This document shows positions 52,827 to 61,142 of a DNA stretch of 64,000 nucleotides, piece after piece. A program made the translations under genes and the position numbers. Under the pieces are notes generated by a model, which worked only from the letters and a program-made list of their open reading frames with translations, made no database searches and was not told where the DNA came from. How positions within the stretch are numbered: the stretch's first letter is position 1; every line of letters starts with the position of its first letter. This DNA comes from Arthrobacter sp. NicSoilB4 (GTDB lineage: Bacteria > Actinomycetota > Actinomycetes > Actinomycetales > Micrococcaceae). The DNA lies in assembly GCF_019977335.1 (NCBI RefSeq), contig NZ_AP024653.1, forward strand, positions 3,906,001 through 3,970,000, in the 5' to 3' direction.

Positions 52827-54416
52827 GTGTCCCACCCGATCGATGTTGGATCAGTACTAGGTGGCCGTTACAAGGTCACTGCCACTGTACTGACCTCACA
52901 CGACCAGGATCTGGTGCTGGACGGTGTGGACCAGGTACTCAACCGTGCTGTGAGCATCCTTGTGGCCGGACCCGGCAACGCGGATCAAGTGGCCAAAAGT
53001 GCCCGCGAAGTCGCCACCGGCGAGCGTCCCGGCCACGTGCAGATCCTCGACCTTGGGGTGAGCGAGGCGACGACGTACCTCATCACCAACCACACCTCGG
53101 CCGCTGATCTGCTGGACCTAGTCGTGTCCTCCAACCCGCCCTACGTTGAACCGTTCTTCACGGACACGCTGGGCAGCGAGATCTTCGGCCAGCCGCGTTC
53201 CCAGGAACCCGAAACCTACGACGGCCTCTACGACGAAGAGGAAGTAGACGCCGACTACATCAACTACGGGCGGAACCAGCCGGCCGCGCCCGTATCTGGA
53301 GCCGCTCCGGCTGCGCAGCCGGTTTCTCCCGCACGCGTGCCTTCGCGTCCGGGGACGTCACCCGCCGCCGGCGCGGCCGCAGCCGGCGCTGCTGGAGTTG
53401 CTGCCGGTGGTGCCGCAGCGGCGGCCTCCTCGAAAGCAAAGTCCCCGGAGACTGCCCCCCAGGAAGCCGCCTCACATGTAACGGCGCCCCAGCCCGGGCA
53501 AGGAGGAACGTCCGGATCCGGTGCGCCCGTAGCCGGGCCGCCAGCTCCCGCCGAATCGCCCAAGGTCTCATTGTGGTCCGACGACGACTACGACCACACG
53601 GACGACGACGGCCGGGAGGCAGCCCGCGAGGGCCAAACCACGAAGTCCGCCGCACTGGCCGGCGGTGGCTCCCCGGACCGTTCCCCGGGTTTCTTCCCTG
53701 GTTCCTCACGCGGCAACGAGTCCGCGGCGGACGACGAGTACTACGGCAAGGATGACGAACCCCAGCGCGAGCCACGCTCCATGCGATGGCTGGTTGGAGG
53801 ACTCCTGGCGGCCGTCCTCGTGGTGGGCCTGGTTCTTGCCGTCACGAATCTTGGCAGCCTCTTCAAGACCACCCCGCAGCCCAACGCCGGCGGCAGTACC
53901 TCCACCTCCGCCCCCGGTGCGACGTCGGCGGAGCCCTCCGCGACAGGCAGCCCTGCACCGGCCACCGGTCCGCCCGCGATTGAGGGTGTCACTCGGCTCG
54001 GCGATTTCGATTTTGCCGGAACCTACGACGGCGACCTGGTCAAGACCTTCGACGGCAACGCCGCAAGCTATTGGTCGGACATGGAATTCGCCAACGAAAA
54101 CTGGGGTGGCTTTGCCCCTGAGGGTGTCCCGCTTGTAGTCAAACTGAAGACCCCGGCACAGATCTCCTCGGTGACCCTGAGCCAACTGGGGGCCTCCGGC
54201 GGCAGCATCAGCGTCTTCACCAACGACCGCCCATCCCTGGACGGCGCCAAGCAGGTGGGCACCAACAGCTTCACCTCACCGGATCTGACAATGCCCCTGC
54301 CGGAGCCCGCCACAGCGCAGTATGTCATCGTCTCGATCAAGAGCTTGCCCAAGCTGGCGGCGCCGAAGACGCGCTTCGGGTTTGGGCTGCGCCTGGCCGA
54401 GATCAAGGTCCAGTAG
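52827..54416 (+). CDS. Pseudokinase-discoidin membrane protein (MviN/Rv3910 C-terminal-like)
   Basis: A 529-aa protein. Residues about 5-105 look like a degenerate protein-kinase N-lobe (VGSVLGGRYKVTATVLTSHD, RAVSILVAGPGNADQVAKSA, LDLGVSEATTYLITNHTSAA). The catalytic loop and DFG are absent. An Ala/Pro-rich and acidic disordered region (about 150-315) follows. One membrane helix lies at about 320-340, and an extracellular beta domain at about 386-529 resembles F5/8-type galactose-binding modules (FDGNAASYWSDMEFANENWG). In mycobacteria a comparable pseudokinase is fused to MurJ and binds FhaA; here the genes are split, 171 bp apart. A role in peptidoglycan control is inferred. Confidence 0.8.
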   Translation: MSHPIDVGSVLGGRYKVTATVLTSHDQDLVLDGVDQVLNRAVSILVAGPGNADQVAKSAREVATGERPGHVQILDLGVSEATTYLITNHTSAADLLDLVVSSNPPYVEPFFTDTLGSEIFGQPRSQEPETYDGLYDEEEVDADYINYGRNQPAAPVSGAAPAAQPVSPARVPSRPGTSPAAGAAAAGAAGVAAGGAAAAASSKAKSPETAPQEAASHVTAPQPGQGGTSGSGAPVAGPPAPAESPKVSLWSDDDYDHTDDDGREAAREGQTTKSAALAGGGSPDRSPGFFPGSSRGNESAADDEYYGKDDEPQREPRSMRWLVGGLLAAVLVVGLVLAVTNLGSLFKTTPQPNAGGSTSTSAPGATSAEPSATGSPAPATGPPAIEGVTRLGDFDFAGTYDGDLVKTFDGNAASYWSDMEFANENWGGFAPEGVPLVVKLKTPAQISSVTLSQLGASGGSISVFTNDRPSLDGAKQVGTNSFTSPDLTMPLPEPATAQYVIVSIKSLPKLAAPKTRFGFGLRLAEIKVQ

Positions 54417-54507
54417 CGGGCCCGTAACCAAGGCAGTAACCCCGTTGTCCTCGGTGCCAAGACGGTACCCTGAGTGATGGCGTCCTCCCTTGACGCCCGG
54501 TCCGACC

Positions 54508-54533
54508 GGAATATTCAACGCCATGTAGTAGTT
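54508..54533 (+). promoter_or_regulatory. SigR/SigH-type promoter of trxBA
   Basis: GGAAT (54508-54512), 18-bp spacer, GTT (54531-54533). This matches the actinobacterial SigR/SigH consensus GGGAAT-N18-GTT used for thiol-oxidative stress genes, and trxBA is a classic member. It lies about 60 bp upstream of the trxB GTG. Confidence 0.7.
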
Positions 54534-54592
54534 GTGCCATGTGGCCGGCCACCTAGGCGGGCGCATCGACAAAGGAAGAGGTTCACCGTTCA

Positions 54593-55549
54593 GTGAGCAA
54601 CGCAGAAAACACCGCGTCCGAAGTACGTGATGTCATCATCGTCGGCTCCGGCCCCGCGGGCTACACGGCCGCGGTGTACACAGCGCGCGCCAACCTGAAG
54701 CCGCTGATGCTGGCCGGATCGGTAACTGCCGGCGGCGAACTGATGAACACGACCGACGTCGAGAACTACCCGGGATTCCCTGATGGCATCATGGGCCCGG
54801 ATCTGATGGAGAACTTCGAGAAGCAGGCCGCCCGGTTCGGCACGGAAATCCAGTTTGAGGACGTCACCGAATTGGGTCTCGACGGCGACATCAAGACTGT
54901 CACCATCGGCTCGGGGGAGACCTTCCAGGCGCGCTCCATCATCCTGTCGACGGGTTCCGCCTACCGCGAGCTCGGCCTGCCCAACGAGAAGCGCCTTTCC
55001 GGCCACGGTGTCAGCTGGTGCGCAACCTGCGACGGTTTCTTCTTCAAGGATCAGGACATCGCCGTGATCGGCGGCGGTGACTCCGCCATGGAAGAGGCAC
55101 TGTTCCTCACCAAATTCGCGAAGACCGTCACCGTGGTACACCGCCGCGATTCCCTCCGTGCCTCCAAGATCATGGCCGACCGCGCCCTGGCGCACGAGAA
55201 GATCAACTTCATCTGGAACAGCGGCGTCGAGGACGTCCTTGGACAGGACAAGGTCACCGGGCTCCGGCTGAAGAACCTTGTGGACGGCACCGAGACCGAA
55301 CTCGCCGTCACGGGCGTCTTCGTGGCGATCGGCAACGATCCCCGCACGGAACTCGTCAAGGGCAAACTGGACCTGACCCCTGAGGGGACCATCGCCGTCG
55401 ACGGCCGCACCTCGAAGACCAGCGTGCAGGGCGTCTTCGCTGCCGGCGACGTCATCGACCCCACCTACCGCCAGGCCATCACGGCGTCGGGTTCCGGCTG
55501 TGTAGCCGCCCTCGACGTCGAGCACTACCTTGCAGACCTCCACGCCTAA
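54593..55549 (+). CDS. trxB: Thioredoxin-disulfide reductase
   Basis: A 318-aa flavoprotein. FAD-binding VIIVGSGPAGYTAAVYTARA (about 14-33), the redox-active WCATCDGFFF (Cys pair about 142-145), NADPH-binding IAVIGGGDSAMEEALFLTKF and C-terminal FAD loop GVFAAGDVIDPTYRQAITAS are all intact. It reduces thioredoxin with NADPH in the cytosol. A GTG start is used. trxA follows 39 bp downstream, and a SigR-type promoter lies upstream. Confidence 0.97.
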   Translation: MSNAENTASEVRDVIIVGSGPAGYTAAVYTARANLKPLMLAGSVTAGGELMNTTDVENYPGFPDGIMGPDLMENFEKQAARFGTEIQFEDVTELGLDGDIKTVTIGSGETFQARSIILSTGSAYRELGLPNEKRLSGHGVSWCATCDGFFFKDQDIAVIGGGDSAMEEALFLTKFAKTVTVVHRRDSLRASKIMADRALAHEKINFIWNSGVEDVLGQDKVTGLRLKNLVDGTETELAVTGVFVAIGNDPRTELVKGKLDLTPEGTIAVDGRTSKTSVQGVFAAGDVIDPTYRQAITASGSGCVAALDVEHYLADLHA

Positions 55550-55588
55550 GTCGGCGCGCAACAACCAACCGAAGAGAGAGACAGGGCT

Positions 55589-55915
55589 ATGAGCAACGCA
55601 AAAGACGTAACAGACGCTAGTTTCAGCACCGACGTACTGGCCTCCGCCAAGCCGGTCATCGTGGATTTCTGGGCGGAGTGGTGCGGACCGTGCCGCAAGC
55701 TCGGACCGATCCTGGACGAGATCTCGGTGGAGTACAGCGAGAAGGTGGACGTCGTCAAGGTGAACGTTGACGACAACCCTGCGATCGCGGCCCAGTACGG
55801 CATCACCTCGATCCCTGCCGTCTACCTGTTCGAAGGTGGGGAAGTGAAGGGCACCGTCATCGGAGCGCGCCCCAAGCAGTTCTTCGAGAAGGAATTTGCG
55901 GACGTCCTCTCCTAG
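55589..55915 (+). CDS. trxA: Thioredoxin
   Basis: A 108-aa thioredoxin with the active site VDFWAEWCGPCRKLGPILDE (WCGPC, about 31-35), the cis-Pro loop SIPAVYLFEGGE and the usual fold length. It is reduced by TrxB and donates electrons to ribonucleotide reductase, methionine sulfoxide reductases and others. It is the last gene before the gene-free parS region, and a strong rho-independent terminator follows at 55948. Confidence 0.98.
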   Translation: MSNAKDVTDASFSTDVLASAKPVIVDFWAEWCGPCRKLGPILDEISVEYSEKVDVVKVNVDDNPAIAAQYGITSIPAVYLFEGGEVKGTVIGARPKQFFEKEFADVLS

Positions 55916-55947
55916 GCTGCTCGGCGCACAGCCGCCGACCACGCCTT

Positions 55948-55990
55948 AAGGTGGCCTCACTTCCGGACCAGGAAGTGGGGCCACCTTTTT
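55948..55990 (+). terminator. Rho-independent terminator of trxBA
   Basis: AAGGTGGCCTCACTTCC (55948-55964) pairs with GGAAGTGGGGCCACCTT (55971-55987), 17 bp with one T-G pair, loop GGACCA, followed by a T run to 55990. It closes off the trx operon from the gene-free region. Confidence 0.9.
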
Positions 55991-56250
55991 GTGCGTCGTG
56001 TCCTGTCGCAGCACGGCCCGAAGGGCGGATCCTCCCTTGCTGCCGCCGCTGCTACTCCGCGTTGGCCAGGGGTTCAAATCAAATTAGTTGCATAATGGAA
56101 GTCTATTGCTCCATTTGCGTCCGGCTGCTCCAGAAATGCACGATCCCCGGGGAGGGGATTCCGCTCGCGAATTCCTGCGGCGCCGGACAACCCTTGAATG
56201 AACATTGGCAGGCACCTCCAACTTCCTGGGCACCAACGGGACGGCGGGCT

Positions 56251-56266
56251 GGTTTCACGTGAAACA
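56251..56266. promoter_or_regulatory. parS site 1
   Basis: GGTTTCACGTGAAACA, one end base off the consensus TGTTTCACGTGAAACA. First of a pair with the site 59 bp downstream. Confidence 0.9.
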
Positions 56267-56309
56267 TCGGAGCGCCTTCCAACGGCAAGGTCTGGGCCGC
56301 GGTCCAGCG

Positions 56310-56325
56310 TGTTTCACGTGAAACA
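56310..56325. promoter_or_regulatory. parS site 2
   Basis: TGTTTCACGTGAAACA, perfect 16-bp palindrome and exact bacterial parS consensus. Confidence 0.95.
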
Positions 56326-56925
56326 TCACCTGCAGCGTTCCACCGCGAAATCAGCGCCGATCATGGGTCCGATCGGAAACGCAGAGCGGACAATTCTTCC
56401 GCAGAAAGCTGCAACAGCGAAAACGAATAGTTCTCGTCCAATGTGGCGGCAGCCGTCGCTCGTGACAGTCGGACCACTGCAACTGTCGAAAAAGCCGGAA
56501 TCGAATCAAATCTGGGGCGAAAACACACAGTTTCCCACGTCATGTCCCGCGGAACACCGCCCATGGGGTCTGCAGCTGCCGCAAGAGAACCCGCACCGAT
56601 CCAAGCAAGTGTAGGTGTAATGCTGGCGTGCGGGACTCGCACTCCTGTCAAGACGCATCCATCAGTCAATTTCTCACCCTTTTGCCTTCGGTGTCTCGGC
56701 TTTTGCAGGAGTTCCCATTCGGCCAATGCGTCCAGGGTCTTAGTGACAGTGGGCAATAGATCGGCCCCAGCAGTTCCTCCGACACCGGCCGAACCAATTC
56801 GGAGCAACACTCCACCGAGCGGCGCCCTGGAAGGCACTGCAGGGGCTCAGCAAACTCCAACAATCGCCCGGTAGCTGAGCCGTTTGCCTGACAGACTCCA
56901 GTGCAGCGAGGAGCGCCGGACCCAA

Positions 56926-56941
56926 TGTTCCACGTGAAACA
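56926..56941. promoter_or_regulatory. parS site 3 (one mismatch)
   Basis: TGTTCCACGTGAAACA, one internal T-to-C change in the left arm; likely weaker ParB binding. Confidence 0.8.
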
Positions 56942-57110
56942 ATTGGCGAAGTCCCCGGAATAGCAAAAGGCTCCGTAATGGAGCGAAAATAGGCACTGAA
57001 GCGACCCTGACCGATGTGCGCTCAGAAGTGACCTGCGACGGTTCTTGTCCCGGACCAGGAGGCTGCCGGAAGAACGCCCGAATGCCTTAAGGCAGACCAT
57101 TTTTTTGCCG

Positions 57111-57126
57111 TGTTTCACGTGAAACA
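57111..57126. promoter_or_regulatory. parS site 4
   Basis: TGTTTCACGTGAAACA, exact consensus, preceded by a T-rich run (57101-57106). Confidence 0.95.
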
Positions 57127-57420
57127 CAACATCATCCACCCGCCAAATATCGCATTGTGGGACAACTTGGACGAATTTCTCAGCACGAGTTCTAAAATAT
57201 GATACGCAACTCTCAGATATGTCCACGGTTGGCGTTCAACAGGACGCTAGGCGGACCGCTGTTGCCCAGTGCTTGCAACTGTCGGCTCACTGGGGGCGCT
57301 CCCTGTCTCTGGCATCCAACAATGAACGTCACTGAATCTGCAATGCACGGCTATTCCGCAGAACTTCTCGCGCAAGGCCCGGCAGTCCCGGCATCACCGG
57401 CCAAATCTGAGCTGTTCCAC

Positions 57421-57436
57421 GGTTTCACGTGAAACA
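57421..57436. promoter_or_regulatory. parS site 5
   Basis: GGTTTCACGTGAAACA, one end base off consensus. Downstream bases CAACCACAA also match those following site 4 in part (CAACA). Confidence 0.9.
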
Positions 57437-58479
57437 CAACCACAAACTCTCAAGAAGCTAACTCACAGGGGATAGCGCCGAGATCGAAGGGGTCTCCGTC
57501 GCCGGTTCCCAGGGGCGGAAAACGCCCACCCAGCCGCGTCGGAGCCGCTCGAGCGATGTGTGTGGCAACATCCTGGCAGCCGGCCGCCCGACGCCGCTAC
57601 CTGATGGGTGGTGCGGACACACCAGAACGTCACTGCGGGGGCTCCCCGCCTTCTCGTGGGCGCTGGCCCCTGATACTTCCGCCGAAGATGAGGCATTGAA
57701 CGCTACAGCGAACAGCGGCTCCCGGCAGGCATGAAGGGCGTCGGCGTGGCCAAATCCTTGGGCGAATAAGGTGCGACTACTACGGCCGGAGATTCCCCAG
57801 CTCGACTTGATCAATCGAGCTCTGCCAAGAGAAGCAAAGCTGAGCGTCAATTGAACGTGCAATTCTCGTGTGCGTCCGCAGGAAATGATGGGCGACCCCA
57901 GTGTCGGCCAACTGCAACCACACGTTTGGCAAACCGCAGGGCCACCATCCGCCGCTTCTTGTCGCTTAGTTCCGAGGATGTCGCGGCTGGCCTGGGGTGT
58001 CCCGGCAGCGCGTTTCTGCACACATTGGGCGTCTCGGTGGGGATAAGGTGCAGAGGTCTGCCCAAGCGCTGATTCGCGGTCGCATGGGACTCGTCCACAT
58101 GGCGCCGACCTCCCTCCCCAAAGGCAAGAATCTCGTGAGCTCGGAGCGCCTCACATCACGAGAATTGTCCCACCCCTAAATGGCAATTGCGGCTGTCCAG
58201 GGCAGACATCCAGCAGCGCTTAAACCTCCACAAACAGCCGGAGAGATGCTGCTCAGTGCTTGGTGTACTCGACGGCCGCAGCCGGCCCTCCCGGGTCTTG
58301 TGGGTGTAGAGAGCGAACATGCCCGCCGAGCGGATAGACGCAAGGGCGGTCGGACGGTGTCACTGCGAAACGCCGAGCGTCGGCGCCAGACCCGGGTCCG
58401 CTGATCAGGAGCCATTCTGACTGCCCACAACGGGGTTACCACCTCGCACTCGCTCACCACCTCCCTAGCTCCCGCGGGA

Positions 58480-58525
58480 GTTTCCACAGGGTTCTCCACA
58501 GATCTTATTCACATAGTTATCCACA
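58480..58525. promoter_or_regulatory. DnaA-box cluster A
   Basis: Closely spaced, same-orientation boxes: TTTCCACA (to 58488), TTCTCCACA (58492-58500), TTATTCACA (58505-58513) and the exact TTATCCACA (58517-58525). Spacing of about 12-13 bp is like that in actinobacterial oriC arrays. Confidence 0.6.
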
Positions 58526-58772
58526 GGACATGAGGCATTTCTCACAGCTCCAACGGTAACTCGGCCGCCGCGTCTCTAGGCCGGTCGGCACACTCGACCT
58601 CATCCGCGAACATACTTCGTCGCCCACGAGGGCGCGGAGCATCTCAACTTGCTCCACATTGCTTTGCGCCCGGCTTTGGAAAACCCCGAAATTCAGCGGA
58701 AAATTAACCAGCTGCGGGGGATTTAGAAAGCAGGGACGGGTGTGAATCAGTTCACTGTCCGTGCACCGGAAT

Positions 58773-58788
58773 TGTTTCACGTGAAACA
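58773..58788. promoter_or_regulatory. parS site 6
   Basis: TGTTTCACGTGAAACA, exact consensus. It lies between the two DnaA-box clusters. Confidence 0.95.
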
Positions 58789-58882
58789 GCTTGGACCCGA
58801 GCGCAAGGAGGGGAGCCGCCGCCGTTGTCGGTGCAGCGACATCGTCTGAGGTCAGCTCTGTGCAAGGCGGCGACCCACAGGG

Positions 58883-58914
58883 TAATCCACAAAGTTATCC
58901 ACAGCGATATCCAC
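58883..58914. promoter_or_regulatory. DnaA-box cluster B
   Basis: TAATCCACA (58883-58891) and the exact TTATCCACA (58895-58903) lie 12 bp apart, followed by the weaker ATATCCACC (about 58906-58914). All share the orientation of cluster A. Confidence 0.55.
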
Positions 58915-60212
58915 CGCTCTTTCCACCGACTCTCCTGGCCTTCCAGTGGCGAACGATAAGGTCGCCAGCGGGTAAGCCGGGTCCAAGCAGAGCAGTAGGG
59001 CCGGTCTGACTACGAACCAGCGTCAGCTGCAGAGGGGGGCACGCCCAGGGTTCAGGAGTCGGTCTCCAGCATCAGGAGCACGGAAAATTCATGACCCCAT
59101 CGCTCGGAACGATCGGGGGCTCCACCGCCTCTCGAGTCCAGCTGGTCGGGGCGGCAGGGGGAAGGTGCCACCTGAACAGTCCCAGCGTCTGCGTAGGGGG
59201 GATCGGACAGCCGCACCCACCCCCCCGTGGCTGCCACTGGACAGACTCGAAGACCTGCCCTGCACGCAGCCATCACTCTTGCAGTCGGAGTCGCAATTGC
59301 CGGTTCCGGTTCCGGTAGACAAAAGGGGGCGGCGCACGGTCATTGCAGGGAGGAACGTTCCCGGCGTCACGGACTGGCTGGAGGCGCGTTCAGTCTCACT
59401 CAAATTCCATCCTTGCCCGGCCGGCCTCACTTCGTGGGTCGATCACGACGGCGTCCTTCGGCGCACGCGTGACCGTGTCCTGAGGTGTCCGGCATGCGGG
59501 GGAGGACGCCAATCCATATCCCGATGTTCCGTCAATCCCAGGTCCACAGAACACGCACCACCCGTGCCTGTGGATGGACGCGGCAGGCGACCGTACGGAC
59601 GTGAATGCTGGTCCTCACAGCAGCGGCGCACCGCCCACGCACATCTGATCCAACGGCGCCCGATGCCCCTCTTGATCGTGGTGGATTTGGAACTCATCTT
59701 GCTGACGCGGCCCCAGGCATCCTCAACCGTTGGAACACGGGTGCTCGGCAGAAGGAGCCGAAGTGCGTAAGGTCCGGCCTCCTCTGGCTCATCACCGGAG
59801 GCCCACGAAATCCCTGCACCAACGCAGTTGGATGCTCTGCCATGGGGGAGTCCGCTCAGTCCCGCCGACTGCTGACAGTACCCCCACGCCACGAAGCTTA
59901 GACCGCACAGCAGAGCCGGCCTGACCGTTCGGTTCGGCACCACAGACCGATGGGAGCTTCCTGGCTTGCGGATGGTGGACAGCCTAGCCTGCAGGTGGAT
60001 CACTGAGGCCCAGTCGGACATGAACGGTGCCTTGGAGCCCACCTCACTCGCCGTCAGCCTGGCCGGCAGAGCTCGGCCGCTGCATAGAGCCGAGCTGGGC
60101 GCAGAGCGGCCTGCTGCGCTGTCCTGGGCACCATGCCGACGCCGCGGGCTGCCCCAGACGCAGAAGCGAGGAACCCGAGGGACCGGCGGCCCTTCTCCTA
60201 CCAAGTGTTTTA

Positions 60213-60228
60213 TGTTTCACGTGAAACT
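60213..60228. promoter_or_regulatory. parS site 7
   Basis: TGTTTCACGTGAAACT, last base off consensus; the central 14 bp are intact. Confidence 0.9.
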
Positions 60229-60535
60229 GGACTGCCCCTTCCCTGCCTCGGCTCTACAGCCCCTGAGCCCCTTGGATAAATCCCGAAGGCTTCGGTAAAA
60301 CTATGTCGAAAGCCTTCCGAACAAGTCCACTGCAGAGCGTGCGCACGTAGCGGCTGTCGTACCGAGCTGGAAGGGCTGGTCTCGGTGGCTTTAGGGCGGG
60401 GAGAGAGACTCCTAGATGGTTTTCCATGCGTCAGCAGAAACGTCCATGCGTGTATCCATCAGGAATTCGACCTACCGAACCCAACGTTGTGGGAGATGGG
60501 TCAGATCTTTCGGCTGCGCATTACTTGGCGGTGGA

Positions 60536-60551
60536 CGTTTCACGTGAAACG
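60536..60551. promoter_or_regulatory. parS site 8
   Basis: CGTTTCACGTGAAACG, a perfect palindrome whose terminal bases differ from the T/A consensus. Confidence 0.9.
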
Positions 60552-61088
60552 TCCGCCGCCAGGTATTGCAGGGCTCAACTACCGTTGCCTATCCAAGAAG
60601 TACGCACCAAAGCCTGCACACGAGCAGGAGGCGCAGTCCCGTCGGCCCACAACCACGATCATTGATAGGGACTTCCCTGAACCGCGTCGTACGCGAGGCC
60701 GTAACACCACATGCACTGCCTTTGGCGACACGGCGCCGGCCGAATACCCGCAGACCGGGACTTCAAGGGTTGATCACTTCAAGTGTTCAGGTGTTCACGG
60801 CGTTGCGAGGCTGGCTCTGCAAAAGCGGGCGCCTACGACTCCGTATCCGGTCCGTACTCGCGCTTTCCGACGCTGAATGTCGTTCGGGCCAGGCGCGAAT
60901 ACGGGTCCGGCGGCTTGTCATGAGACCCACACACCCCGTCCCACCTCGGGAACGGGTCAAGGCACGGAGAGATTCCGCTGTCGGTTCATCCCGGGCCCTA
61001 TATCGAGTTGCTGATGTGGAGTCACGGAGTGCACCCTGCCGGCGGTAAACCCGCACCGATTGGCCAACACCGGGGCCTGGCCCCAACG

Positions 61089-61122
61089 AAAAAGGGACCC
61101 GTTTCACGTGAAACGGGTCCCT
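61089..61122 (-). terminator. Rho-independent terminator of parB
   Basis: A perfect 30-bp palindrome, AGGGACCCGTTTCAC / GTGAAACGGGTCCCT (61093-61122), is followed on the minus strand by TTTTT (61093-61089). It lies 20 bp past the parB stop. The stem core is a parS site. Confidence 0.85.
61100..61115. promoter_or_regulatory. parS site 9, inside the parB terminator
   Basis: CGTTTCACGTGAAACG, the centre of a 30-bp perfect palindrome (61093-61122) that also works as the parB terminator. Confidence 0.92.
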
Positions 61123-61142
61123 CCACGTTCGAGCGCGTCTAG

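Larger units (their letters stand above)
55991..61092. other. Gene-free parS/DnaA-box region (centromere-like)
   Basis: About 5.1 kb between the trxA and parB terminators holds no credible gene: open frames are short, rich in Arg/Pro/Ser, overlap in several frames and match no family. Composition is visibly less GC-rich and lacks third-position bias. It contains parS-type palindromes starting at 56251, 56310, 56926, 57111, 57421, 58773, 60213 and 60536 (a further one ends the parB gene at 61100), and two DnaA-box clusters (58480-58525, 58883-58914). No tRNA, tmRNA or RNase P signature was recognised. It probably serves as the chromosomal centromere loading zone for ParB. Confidence 0.8.

Noticed and set aside
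56198..57226. Frames of 138-186 codons around the first parS sites
   Set aside because: All read through parS palindromes in several frames and have no recognisable domain or codon bias.
59165..60204. Long open frames on both strands in the parS region (59165-59770 plus, 59443-60204 minus)
   Set aside because: They overlap each other, are Arg/Pro/Ser-rich, lack Shine-Dalgarno sites and third-position GC bias, and match no family motif.
60385..61107. Three overlapping frames near parB (60385-60876, 60566-61048, 60787-61107)
   Set aside because: Mutually overlapping in different frames, they run across parS sites and show no coding signature.
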